DNA of 64,000 bases, from positions 1-64,000 of the forward strand of contig JAYRMR010000011.1 in the NCBI GenBank assembly GCA_041912595.1, written 5' to 3'. Each line of letters begins with the position of its first letter. The stretch's first letter is position 1. This document shows positions 29,680 through 39,032 of this stretch, in pieces. The notes beneath the pieces were generated by a model, which worked only from the letters and a program-made list of their open reading frames with translations, was not told the origin of the DNA and searched no databases. Source of the DNA: Roseateles_B sp041912595. Lineage in GTDB: Bacteria > Pseudomonadota > Gammaproteobacteria > Burkholderiales > Burkholderiaceae_C. Made by a program: the position numbers and the translations under genes.

Positions 29680-30654
29680 ATGTCCGAGTTCCTCGCCCCC
29701 GGCCCGCGCCTGCTGATCCTCGGCGGCACCGGCTTCGTCGGCCGCGCCCTGTGCCGGCAGCTGGTCGCGGCCGGCTATGGACGCATCACCGTCCCCACGC
29801 GACGCCCGGCCCATGGCAAGGCGCTGAGCGTGCTGCCGGGCGTGACGGTGCTCGAGGCCGACGTCCATGACGACGCCACGCTGGCGCGGCTCGTGGCGCC
29901 GGCGGACATCGTCGTGAACCTGATCGCCATCCTGCAAGGCAGCGAGGCCGCCTTCGAGGCGGCGCACGTGCGCTGGCCGCAGCGTCTGGTGCGGGCCTGC
30001 GAGGCTGCCGCTGGGGCCGGTAGCGCCGCGGGCGGGCGGCGCCTCCTGCATGTCAGCGCGCTGGGCGTCAGCGAGGACGCCCCCTCCCGCTATCTGCGCT
30101 CCAAGGCGCGGGGCGAGGCGGTCATCCGCGCCGCGGGTGTGCCCTGGCACCTCCTGCGTCCCTCGGTCATCTTCGGTGCCGAGGACCGCTTCCTGAATCT
30201 GTTCGCCGATCTGCAGCGCGTCTTCCCCCTCGTGCCGCTGGCCGGCGCCGACGCCCGCTTCCAGCCGGTGTGGGTGGAGGACGTGGCCCTCGCGCTGCGT
30301 CGGCTGATCGAGCTGCCCGGCACGGCGGGGCGCGTCTACGAGGCCGCCGGCCCCGAGGAGCGGCGCCTGCGCGAGCTCGTGCACCTGGCCGGCGAGTGCC
30401 TCAGCCAGCCCCGCCCCATCCTGCCGCTGCCCGCGCCGCTGGCCTGGCTGCAGGCCGTGTTCATGGAATGCCTGCCGGGCGAGCCGCTGATGTCCCGTGA
30501 CAACCTCGCCTCGATGCGCGTGCCCAATGTGGCCAGCGGCCAGCTCCCCGGCCTGCTCGACCTGGGCATCGCGCCGCGCAGTGTGAGCGGCGTGCTGGGG
30601 GCGCCGCCGCGAGCTGCGCAGCTCAATCGCTGGCGCCTGCGCACGGGCCGCTGA
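29680..30654 (+). CDS. NDUFA9-like atypical SDR, NAD(P)-binding protein
   Basis: The 324-residue protein has an N-terminal Rossmann fold (RLLILGGTGFVGRALCRQLVAAGY), then DADIVVNLIAIL-type and RLLHVSALGVSEDAPSRYLRSKARGEAVI segments, where the active Tyr-x3-Lys becomes YLRSK, and a C-terminal part with RVPNVASGQLPGL. This fits the complex I NDUFA9-like family of extended SDRs. Such proteins bind NADPH and serve quinone or redox functions. It follows slt by 49 bp and has GGAG 4-5 nt before ATG 29680, so co-transcription with slt is likely. Substrate is unknown. Confidence 0.85.
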   Translation: MSEFLAPGPRLLILGGTGFVGRALCRQLVAAGYGRITVPTRRPAHGKALSVLPGVTVLEADVHDDATLARLVAPADIVVNLIAILQGSEAAFEAAHVRWPQRLVRACEAAAGAGSAAGGRRLLHVSALGVSEDAPSRYLRSKARGEAVIRAAGVPWHLLRPSVIFGAEDRFLNLFADLQRVFPLVPLAGADARFQPVWVEDVALALRRLIELPGTAGRVYEAAGPEERRLRELVHLAGECLSQPRPILPLPAPLAWLQAVFMECLPGEPLMSRDNLASMRVPNVASGQLPGLLDLGIAPRSVSGVLGAPPRAAQLNRWRLRTGR

Positions 30655-30775
30655 GCCGCCCTCGACCGCACCCATTCGCGGCGCGCATCAATCACTTGCC
30701 GATTTGTCAGCACTGCGGAGGGGCCTCAGCCCCTAAGCTTCGGCCTCCCCCATTGAACGCGAGAGGAGATTTCCC

Positions 30776-31465
30776 ATGAAGCTGGTCATCGGCAACAAGA
30801 ACTACTCGTCCTGGTCCATGCGCCCCTGGGTGCTGGCCAAGGGCCTGGGCATCGCCTTCGAGGAGGTGATGCTGCGCTTCGACTTCAGCGAGGGCTCGCC
30901 CTTCTACCAGGCCCTCGCCGCCCACACGCCGGCCGGCAAGGTGCCCGTGCTGATCGAGGACGACGGCTTCGCGGTGTGGGACACGCTGGCCATTGCCGAG
31001 TACCTGGCCGAGCGCCATCCCGAAGCCGGTGTCTGGCCGCAGGACGCCCGCCAGCGCGCCCGTGCCCGCAGCCTCTGCGCCGAGATGCACTCGGGCTTCG
31101 GCCAACTGCGCACGCACTGCCCCATGAACATCGAGGCCGATCTGCAAGCCAAGGGCGCCGAGCTGATGGCCCGAGAGGCCGGCCTGCGCAAGGACCTGGC
31201 GCGCGTGTGCGAGCTGCTGGAAAACGCACTGACCGCCAGCGGCGGGCCCTTCCTGTTCGGGGACTTCGGCGCGGCCGATGCCTTCTATGCACCGGTGGCC
31301 ATGCGCATCCGCACGTATGGGCTGCCCGTGACGGCCGCCGTGGGCGCCTATGTGGACCGCCTCGCCGCAGCGCCCGGCGTGCGCGACTGGATCACGCAGG
31401 CCCTGGCCGAGCACGACTTCATCGTGGAGGACGAGCCCTACCGCACCGCGCCGGCGCAGGCCTGA
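30776..31465 (+). CDS. glutathione S-transferase family protein
   Basis: The 229-residue protein has a thioredoxin-like N-terminal domain (LVIGNKNYSSWSMRPWVLAKGLGI, with Ser in the NYSSWSMRPW active site, and GKVPVLIEDDGFAVWDTLAIAEYLAERHP, the G-site) and an alpha-helical C-terminal domain. Members conjugate glutathione or reduce substrates. GAGAGGAG 6-8 nt before ATG 30776 supports the start. It is preceded by a 121-bp gap after the NDUFA9-like gene and followed by a convergent gene 15 bp away. Physiological substrate is unknown. Confidence 0.9.
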   Translation: MKLVIGNKNYSSWSMRPWVLAKGLGIAFEEVMLRFDFSEGSPFYQALAAHTPAGKVPVLIEDDGFAVWDTLAIAEYLAERHPEAGVWPQDARQRARARSLCAEMHSGFGQLRTHCPMNIEADLQAKGAELMAREAGLRKDLARVCELLENALTASGGPFLFGDFGAADAFYAPVAMRIRTYGLPVTAAVGAYVDRLAAAPGVRDWITQALAEHDFIVEDEPYRTAPAQA

Positions 31466-31480
31466 CGCGGGCGCCGGGGC

Positions 31481-32593
31481 TCAGCGGCGCAGCGGGTCGG
31501 CCTTCAGGCCCGAGGCAGCGAGCGCTTCGCCCCATTCCTTCTGCTGGCGAGCGAACTCGGCCCATTCGGCCGCGGCGCGCTCGCGGTGGTGCGCGGCTCG
31601 GTCCGCCTCGCCCACGGCCGCAAAGATCTGCGCCAGGCGGGTGTGGGTGGCCGCGCGATCGTCGACATCGCACAGCGGGTCCAGTTCCACCTCGGCCTCG
31701 CGCGCCTGCTGGAGCGCCGCCTCGGGCTGGTCGCAGTTCAGGCGACACCAGGCCAGGTCGGACATCAGGCTGCTGCCCAGCCGGGCCAGGCCGCGCGAGA
31801 TGGCCAGGGGCAGGTGCTCCTCGTAGAGCGCCTTGGCCTGCGCGAAATCGCCCTGGATGGTGAGGATCTGCGCGCGCAGCAGCGGCGTCAGCTCCGCCAG
31901 CACGGCAGCGCCCACGGCGGCGTCGTAGTGTTTGACCGAGTCCACGCCCAGCAGCAGCTCGGGCGCCTGGGCCGCGGCGGTGGCCAGGGCCTTCCAGCGC
32001 ACCTGCGCCGTGCGCATCACGGCCATGTTGTACATGAGGGCGGAAATGGTGGCGTCGTCGCCATCCGCCGCGGCATAGGCGCGCGAGCGCTGGAACCACG
32101 GCAGCGCCTGGTCGAGCTGGCCGGCGTACTGCCAGCACACGCCCAGCACCATGTGCACGCGGCCGCGCGCGACGTGGTGCTCGGGTGCCGCCACGCGCAG
32201 GCACTCCGCCGCGTGGGTCAGCACCACCGGAAGGTCATGGCGCACATAGGCGAGCTGCGTCAGCCAGGCATGCGACAGCGCCTCGACCTCCACCTGCTGG
32301 ATGCTGCGGGCGATGCTCAGCGCGCGCTGGATCTTTTCCTGGGCGCTCGAGCCGAAGTCGGTGTAGTAGCTCATCAGGCCCTCGGCCAGATGCAGCCAGG
32401 CGCCCACCTCGGGATGCGGATGCTGGACGGCCATCTGGTGGAGCACCGTCAGCTGCTCGCGGGCCTCGTTGAGGGCGCCGTGGCGAGCCAGCAGGATGGC
32501 GCGCCGCGCCTTGAGGCAGGCCGCCGGCACCGGGCTCCGGGCCTCGGCAATCTCCTTGTCCAGCTGCTTGAGCAGGCGCGACTTGATCTCCAT
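31481..32593 (-). CDS. helical-repeat (TPR-like) protein of unknown function
   Basis: The 370-residue protein is made almost wholly of paired helices of about 34-40 residues, e.g. ARHGALNEAREQLTVLHQMAVQHP, ALSIARSIQQVEVEALSHAWLTQLAYVRHD, QYAGQLDQALPWFQRSRAYAAADGD, and ATHTRLAQIFAAVGEADRAAHHRERAA. This matches the helical hairpin pattern of TPR domains, though individual repeats are degenerate. No signal peptide, enzyme motif or DNA-binding domain is seen. GAGGGAG about 6 nt before ATG 32593 supports the start. It follows purC on the same strand after a 120-bp gap with a GC hairpin, so it is probably its own unit. Confidence 0.65.
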   Translation of the reverse strand: MEIKSRLLKQLDKEIAEARSPVPAACLKARRAILLARHGALNEAREQLTVLHQMAVQHPHPEVGAWLHLAEGLMSYYTDFGSSAQEKIQRALSIARSIQQVEVEALSHAWLTQLAYVRHDLPVVLTHAAECLRVAAPEHHVARGRVHMVLGVCWQYAGQLDQALPWFQRSRAYAAADGDDATISALMYNMAVMRTAQVRWKALATAAAQAPELLLGVDSVKHYDAAVGAAVLAELTPLLRAQILTIQGDFAQAKALYEEHLPLAISRGLARLGSSLMSDLAWCRLNCDQPEAALQQAREAEVELDPLCDVDDRAATHTRLAQIFAAVGEADRAAHHRERAAAEWAEFARQQKEWGEALAASGLKADPLRR

Positions 32594-32631
32594 GCAAGAC
32601 TCCCTCACTTCGGCGCCCGACCGGACGCATG

Positions 32632-32649
32632 GCCGCCCCGCGGGGCGGC
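32632..32649. other. GC-rich palindrome between purC and the TPR-like gene
   Basis: GCCGCCCCG-CGGGGCGGC is an 18-bp perfect palindrome in the gap after purC. It could form a hairpin in the purC RNA, but no U-tract follows on the minus strand, so intrinsic termination is not supported. Confidence 0.4.
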
Positions 32650-32713
32650 GGTTGATTCGACAGCGGTACAGCTTGCCAGACGGCGGCGCGCTCACGCCCC
32701 GCCTGGATCAAGT

Positions 32714-33610
32714 TCAGCGCGTCAGGCGCTCCAGGGCTTCCTGGTACTTGGCGGACGTCTTCTCGATCACCTCGGCCGGCAGCTGCGGCGCCGGGGCGAC
32801 CTTGCCCCAGGGCTTGCCGTCCACCTGGGCCTGCTCCAGCCAGTCGCGCAGGAACTGCTTGTCGTAGCTCGGCGGATTGCTGCCCACGGCATAGCTCTCG
32901 GCCGGCCAGTAGCGGGAGGAATCGGGGGTCAGCACCTCGTCCATGAGCGTGAGCGTGCCGTCGGCGTCCAGGCCGAACTCGAACTTGGTGTCCGCGATGA
33001 TGATGCCCTTGGTCAGGGCGTAGTCCGCTGCGCGCTGATACAGCTGAATCGCGATGTCCCGGACCTGCTCGGCCAGCTCGCGGCCGATGATGGCCACGCA
33101 GCGGTCGAAGTCGATGTTCTCGTCGTGGTCGCCCATCTCGGCCTTGGTGGCGGGCGTGAAGATGGGCTGGGGCAGCTTGGAGGCGTTCTGCAGGCCGGCC
33201 GGCAGCGCGACGCCGCAGACCTTGCCGCTGTCCTTGTACTCGGCCCAGCCGCTGCCGGCCAGGTAGCCGCGCACCACCGCCTCGATGGGCAGGGGCTTCA
33301 GGCGCTTGACGAGCATCGCGCGGTCCCGCACCTGCTCGCGTTCGGCCTCGGAGACGACCGACAGCGGGTCCTCGCCCGTCAGGTGGTTCGGGACGATGCC
33401 GTCGAGCTTGTCGAACCAGAACAGCGCCATCTTCGTGAGCAGCGCGCCCTTGCCCGGGATGGGCTCGCCCATGATGACGTCGTAGGCCGAGATGCGGTCG
33501 CTGGCAATCATCAGGATGCGGTCTTCACCGACTGCGTAGTTCTCGCGCACCTTGCCGCGGGCCAGGAGGGGAAGCGAGGTGATGGAGGAGTTCAGCAGGG
33601 CAGCGGTCAT
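32714..33610 (-). CDS. purC: phosphoribosylaminoimidazole-succinocarboxamide synthase
   Basis: PurC joins CAIR and aspartate with ATP in purine synthesis. The 298-residue product starts with the SAICAR synthase core (LARGKVRENYAVGEDRILMIASDRISAYDVIM), has LPIEAVVRGYLAGSGWAEY, IADTKFEFGLD, and LTLMDEVLTPDSSRYWP, all signature motifs. ATG 33610 is the start used; an in-frame upstream extension has no homology. It is read from its own promoter after the fba terminator. The purE/purK genes are not in the window. Confidence 0.96.
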   Translation of the reverse strand: MTAALLNSSITSLPLLARGKVRENYAVGEDRILMIASDRISAYDVIMGEPIPGKGALLTKMALFWFDKLDGIVPNHLTGEDPLSVVSEAEREQVRDRAMLVKRLKPLPIEAVVRGYLAGSGWAEYKDSGKVCGVALPAGLQNASKLPQPIFTPATKAEMGDHDENIDFDRCVAIIGRELAEQVRDIAIQLYQRAADYALTKGIIIADTKFEFGLDADGTLTLMDEVLTPDSSRYWPAESYAVGSNPPSYDKQFLRDWLEQAQVDGKPWGKVAPAPQLPAEVIEKTSAKYQEALERLTR

Positions 33611-33656
33611 GGTGGGCATCCGTCGAAGAGGCGCCGATTTTAAGGGTCGCGCAGGC

Positions 33657-33691
33657 AAAAAAAGACCCGCGGGTCTTGCGACCTGCGGGTC
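33657..33691 (-). terminator. rho-independent terminator of fba
   Basis: On the minus strand GACCCGCAGGTC-GCAA-GACCCGCGGGTC forms a 12-bp stem with one wobble pair, immediately followed by TTTTTTT (33663-33657). It is 31 bp past the fba stop and separates fba from purC. Confidence 0.9.
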
Positions 33692-33722
33692 AAGTTCGTG
33701 GAGCTTCGTCTTCGTCAGTCAA

Positions 33723-34787
33723 TCATTGCACGACTTGGGCCAGTTCGCCACGGGCGTAGGCCTCGGCCACCTGAACAAGGGTCAGGGGCTTGATCTTGGC
33801 GGCCTGGCCTTCGCAGCCGAATTCCAGGTAGCGCGCCTTGCAGACCAGCTTGGCGGCTTCGCGGGCCGGCTTGAGCCACTCGCGGGCGTCGAACTTGTCC
33901 GGGTTCTCGAACAGGAACTTGCGCACCGCGCCGGTCATCGCCAGGCGGATGTCGGTGTCGATGTTGATCTTGCGCACGCCGTGCTTGATGGCTTCCTGGA
34001 TTTCCTCGACGGGCACGCCGTAGGTTTCCTTCATCTGGCCGCCGTACTGGTTGATGATGGCCAGCAGCTCGGCGGGCACCGAGGACGAGCCGTGCATCAC
34101 CAGGTGGGTGTTCGGGATGCGCTTGTGGATTTCCTTCACGCGGCTGATGGCGAGGATGTCGCCCGTGGGCTTGCGCGAGAACTTGTAGGCGCCGTGGCTG
34201 GTGCCGATGGCGATGGCCAGGGCGTCCAGCTGGGTGGCCTTCACGAAGGTGGCGGCCTCTTCCGGGTCGGTCAGCATCTGGCTGTGGTCCAGCTTGCCGA
34301 CGGCGCCGATGCCGTCTTCCTCGCCGGCGTCACCGGTCTCGAGGTTGCCCAGGCAGCCCAGCTCGCCCTCGACGGTCACGCCGACCTTGTGGGCCATCTC
34401 GACGACCTTGCGGGTGACCTCGACGTTGTAGTCGAAGGACGACGGGGTCTTGCCGTCTTCCATCAGCGAGCCGTCCATCATGACCGAGCCGAAGCCGAGG
34501 TCGATGGCGCCCGAGCAGACCTTGGGGCTGGTGCCGTGATCCTGGTGCATCACCAGGGGAATGTGCGGGTAGGCCTCGACGGCCGCCTGGATCAGGTGCT
34601 TGATGAAGCTTTCGCCGGCGTACTTGCGGGCACCGGCGCTGGCCTGCAGGATCACCGGGGCGCCGACATCGTCAGCGGCGGCCATCACGGCCTGCACCTG
34701 CTCCAGGTTGTTGACGTTGAAGGCCGGGATGCCGTAGCCGTGCTCGGCGGCATGGTCCAGCAACTGGCGCATGGAAACGAGGGCCAT
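33723..34787 (-). CDS. fba: class II fructose-bisphosphate aldolase
   Basis: This zinc aldolase interconverts fructose-1,6-bisphosphate with DHAP and glyceraldehyde-3-phosphate. The 354-residue protein has YGIPAFNVNNLEQVQAVM, VMHQDHGTSP (zinc His and substrate contacts), GFGSVMMDGSL, IAIGTSHGAYKFSRKP, LVMHGSSSVP and KINIDTDIRLAMTG, all class II signatures. ATG 34787 is at the family start. With pgk, pyk and maeB it forms a central carbon block, here interrupted by a divergent regulator at 35181-36200. Confidence 0.97.
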   Translation of the reverse strand: MALVSMRQLLDHAAEHGYGIPAFNVNNLEQVQAVMAAADDVGAPVILQASAGARKYAGESFIKHLIQAAVEAYPHIPLVMHQDHGTSPKVCSGAIDLGFGSVMMDGSLMEDGKTPSSFDYNVEVTRKVVEMAHKVGVTVEGELGCLGNLETGDAGEEDGIGAVGKLDHSQMLTDPEEAATFVKATQLDALAIAIGTSHGAYKFSRKPTGDILAISRVKEIHKRIPNTHLVMHGSSSVPAELLAIINQYGGQMKETYGVPVEEIQEAIKHGVRKINIDTDIRLAMTGAVRKFLFENPDKFDAREWLKPAREAAKLVCKARYLEFGCEGQAAKIKPLTLVQVAEAYARGELAQVVQ

Positions 34788-35180
34788 GATGAAACTCCGA
34801 GGAAGTGAAAAATCCTGCTGGCGCGTCTGGCGGCAGGCCCGCGAGCCCGGCCGGATCGCCGGGCAGGCTCGAGCATAGGCATGTAACCGCGCCGTAACTG
34901 CCCGAGATTCTAGCGGCGAGGGCTGCCAAAAACCGGCGCCCGACCCCGGCAAGCCTCGCGCCGGCCCCCGCAAGTCGGGTGCCGGACGGCGCTCCGGGGG
35001 CGCCCGGGGCCGGGTTGCGTCGCTTGCGAAGGGGCGGCCTGCGGGCTAGGCTCGCAACTGGTCCGCCACTGGTGTGTTGCGCCGATCCCAAGCGGCGGCC
35101 CGGACCGCCTTTGCACCGCTGTTGCGCGCCTGGCCTGCGGGGGCTTGCGGCGACACTGGCAGCCCTCTCATGGAGCATTC
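34788..35180. promoter_or_regulatory. 393-bp intergenic region between fba and the DUF4325-HATPase gene
   Basis: It must hold two divergent promoters. I see a TATGCT -10-like element on the fba side around 34875 and GC-rich inverted stretches (such as the run near 34990-35025), but no named element, RNA gene or credible short ORF. GGAG lies 5-6 nt before the ATG at 35181. Confidence 0.4.
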
Positions 35181-36200
35181 ATGACCCGACTGTCCGTCGA
35201 CCATCTCACGCTGTGGATCACCGCGGCAGCCCGTGAGCATTCGCTGGATCTGCCGGCCCACGTCGAGGAGCGCACCGGGGCCAGCCACCGCGCGGTGCTG
35301 TCGGCCCTGCGCCGGCTGGTCGATGCCCAGTGGCTCACGCGCGAGGGCAGCACGCGCCGCCCCGTCTATGGCCCCGGGGTGTTGCGGCAGGTGGTGCGCA
35401 CCTACTCGCTGCACGGCCTGCAGGAAGACCTGCCCTGGCAGCGGGACTTCGCACCCAATTTCGCCCTGCCCCGCCACGTCGCCCGCATGGTCCAGCACGG
35501 TTTCACGGAGCTCGTGAACAACGCCGTGGACCACAGCGGCGGCACGAGCGTGACGGTCTCGCTGCGCCAGACGCCCAGCCACGTGCAGCTGCTGGTCTCG
35601 GACGATGGCTGCGGCGTGTTCAACCGCATCTGCGAGTCCTTCGACATCGCCGACCCGCAGCACGCCATGCTGGAGCTGTCGAAAGGCCGCCTGACGAGCC
35701 AGCCGCAGATGCACACCGGCCGCGGGCTCTTCTTCAGCTCACAGCTGGCCGACGTGTTCGACATCCACGCCAACGGCACGGCCTTCCAGCGCCGCGCCTG
35801 GGAATCGACGGGCTGGCAACCAGGGCGCCCGCTGCCGCGCCAGGGCAGCTCGATCTACATGTCCGTCGCGCTGGACAGCTCCCGCACGCTGGACCAGGTG
35901 CTGGAGGCCTGGAGCACCGACGGCACGGGCATCGAGTTCGACCAGACCAAGATCAATCTGCGCCTGGTGGCGGGGCCCGGGCAGGCGCTGGACTCTCGGG
36001 CGCAGGCACGGCGGGTGGCTGCCCGGCTGCCGCAGTTCAAGCGCGCCGAGGTCAGCTTCGAGGGCGTGGAGGACGTGGGCCACGGCTTCACGGACGAGCT
36101 CTTCCGCGTCTTCGCCCGCGCCCACCAGGACGTGGAACTGGTGCCGACGAACATGACGCCGCGCATCGAGGCGCTGGTGCGCAGCGCGCAGAAGTCCTGA
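35181..36200 (+). CDS. wHTH - HATPase - DUF4325 (STAS-like) regulator
   Basis: The 339-residue protein joins three parts. Residues 5-65 form a winged-helix-like DNA-binding domain (RTGASHRAVLSALRRLVDAQWLTREG). Residues 90-200 are a GHKL-type HATPase (HGFTELVNNAVDHSGG, with the N-box; DDGCGVFNRI; HTGRGLFFSS). Residues 265-335 are a STAS-like DUF4325 domain (GVEDVGHGFTDELFRVFARAHQDVEL). HATPase plus STAS-like modules resemble anti-sigma kinases with their antagonist, here in one chain with a DNA-binding head. No histidine phosphoacceptor domain is seen. GGAG 5-6 nt before ATG 35181 supports the start. Ligand and targets are unknown. Confidence 0.83.
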   Translation: MTRLSVDHLTLWITAAAREHSLDLPAHVEERTGASHRAVLSALRRLVDAQWLTREGSTRRPVYGPGVLRQVVRTYSLHGLQEDLPWQRDFAPNFALPRHVARMVQHGFTELVNNAVDHSGGTSVTVSLRQTPSHVQLLVSDDGCGVFNRICESFDIADPQHAMLELSKGRLTSQPQMHTGRGLFFSSQLADVFDIHANGTAFQRRAWESTGWQPGRPLPRQGSSIYMSVALDSSRTLDQVLEAWSTDGTGIEFDQTKINLRLVAGPGQALDSRAQARRVAARLPQFKRAEVSFEGVEDVGHGFTDELFRVFARAHQDVELVPTNMTPRIEALVRSAQKS

Positions 36201-36229
36201 ACGCGCCCTGAACGCGCCGGACGCGGGCG

Positions 36230-37018
36230 CTACAGCGAGCTGTCGACCAGCGCCTGGATGGCCGGCTGCTGGCGCCGCAGGGCCGCATTGAGGGCCGGCA
36301 GCACGCGCAGCCACGGGCTGCCCAGCGCGCCGGCGATGTGAACGGGCTCGCTGACTAGCGGCACGGGACCGATGTCCACCTGCAGCGGCTGCCCGCCCTC
36401 CTCCCGCAGACGCCGCTCCAGCGCGGCAGGGTCGGCGCTGCGATGCGTCATCAGCGCGACGTCGCAGCGGTCGGCGAGCAGCATGCGCAGCCGGCTGCGG
36501 GGGTCGCCGTCGGCATACTCGACACGGAAATCCCGCCCCTTGGCCGCATCCACCTGGGCGCCGTAGCTCGCGGCCCGGCTGAGGCACACCGTGCGCCCCT
36601 GCAGGTCGGCAAGGCTGCGCACGGGCAGTGAGCGCCCGCGGCGATACACGGGCCAGACGCGCGAGCTGAAGAGCGGGTCGCTGAAGGCCAGCAGTCCTTC
36701 GCGGGCGGGCGTGCGCCCGAGGCCGAAAGCCAGGCAGTCGCCACGCTCCAGCAGGGCCAGCACGCGGGCCATGGGAGCGTACTGCAGGTCCCAGCGCCAG
36801 CCGGCGGCCTGCGCGAGCAGGTTCAGCAGGGGCAGGACGAAGTCCCGGTTGACGTGGTCGCCGACGGCCAGCGGCACCTGCATCGCGGCTTCGGGCGACG
36901 AGGCCGGGGCACTCCAACCCGCGAGCGGCCAGGAGCCGGCGCCGGCCACCACCAGGCTCTGAATCAGGCGACGGCGGGACGGATCGGCGGCGGGAGACGG
37001 GCGGCGAGAGGCGGGCAT
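36230..37018 (-). CDS. periplasmic solute-binding protein (SBP_bac_3 family) with Tat-like signal
   Basis: The 262-residue precursor has a twin-arginine type N-terminus (DPSRRRLIQSLVVAGAGSW, R-R with a following hydrophobic run). A SBP family 3 fold follows, with the two-lobe pattern of amino-acid-type binders: VNRDFVLPLLNLLAQAAGWRWDLQYAPMARVLALLERGDCLAFGLGR and VRSLADLQGRTVCLSRAASYGAQVDAAKG. No permease or ATPase lies next to it, so it may be a free sensor-like binder. It converges on the DUF4325 regulator (29 bp between the stops). Ligand unknown. Confidence 0.8.
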   Translation of the reverse strand: MPASRRPSPAADPSRRRLIQSLVVAGAGSWPLAGWSAPASSPEAAMQVPLAVGDHVNRDFVLPLLNLLAQAAGWRWDLQYAPMARVLALLERGDCLAFGLGRTPAREGLLAFSDPLFSSRVWPVYRRGRSLPVRSLADLQGRTVCLSRAASYGAQVDAAKGRDFRVEYADGDPRSRLRMLLADRCDVALMTHRSADPAALERRLREEGGQPLQVDIGPVPLVSEPVHIAGALGSPWLRVLPALNAALRRQQPAIQALVDSSL

Positions 37019-37110
37019 GCAGGCGCGCGCGACCCCATGCCGCGCAGGGCCGGGAGCTTACGCCAGACGGACGTGGCTGGCAGCGACGGCCACGGCCGCC
37101 GCGTGCAGCT

Positions 37111-38541
<1,431 letters not shown>

Positions 38542-39022
38542 GGGGCAGCTCGCTGAAATTAAGTTACAGGAATCGATTATGTGCCGCATTTAGAGCGGGA
38601 AGTCGATTTCATGAGGTTACCAAGCGGGACGGAGCGAGGGAGGGCTTCGTCCTTGTGGGAAGCGGCGCCAGACCTGCGGCCGCGCATCTCACCTCACCTC
38701 ACCTCACCTCACCGCTACACGCAACACGACGACCGAGCATCGCCAGGATGCGGGGCACGCGATTGCTCCGTGTCCCCCGGGCCTTCGGCCCTCCTCCTTA
38801 ACCTGCGCAATCGCGCACCCCGCACCCTGGCTCCACCACCACATGAGCCCGCCCAAAAAGAAACCCGCCGGTGCAACCCGGCAGGTTTCGTTCAGAGCGA
38901 CGCCTGCGGATCCGGCTCTGCCGGGCCGTCAGGCGTGCCCCCTTGAGGGGGCCGGCGAAGCCGGTAGGGGGTGGTTAATTTCTGGGGTGGTTAATTTCTG
39001 GGGTGGTCAATTTCTGAGGTGG
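38542..39022. other. 481-bp intergenic stretch between maeB and pyk
   Basis: No gene is supported here. It contains five tandem CTCAC units (38688-38712), the maeB terminator (38852-38889), two adjacent hairpins (GCCCCC-TTGA-GGGGGC at 38937-38952 and CCGGC-GAA-GCCGG at 38952-38964) and the 16-bp tandem repeats at 38969-39032. The pyk promoter must lie in the part from 38542 to about 38640; I see no clear -35/-10 pair. Confidence 0.6.
38852..38889 (-). terminator. rho-independent terminator of maeB
   Basis: On the minus strand AAACCTGCCGG, a TTGCA-type loop and CCGGCGGGTTT pair with one mismatch, and are followed by CTTTTTGGG, a U-tract. It lies about 135 bp beyond the maeB stop, after the tandem repeat array, and has no other upstream client. 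Confidence 0.75.
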
Positions 39023-39032
39023 TCAGTTCTTT
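38969..39032. repeat. four tandem 16-bp repeats overlapping the 3' end of maeB
   Basis: The unit GGGTGGTTAATTTCTG occurs at 38969-38984 and 38985-39000, then GGGTGGTCAATTTCTG at 39001-39016 and the more diverged AGGTGGTCAGTTCTTT at 39017-39032. The last unit covers the final maeB codons and stop (39025-39023). The identity rises away from the gene, as if the gene end had been copied outward. Two hairpins lie directly to the left. Confidence 0.85.

Noticed and set aside
32632..32649. Palindrome after purC as an intrinsic terminator
   Set aside because: There is no U-tract on the minus strand; it is kept only as a palindrome.
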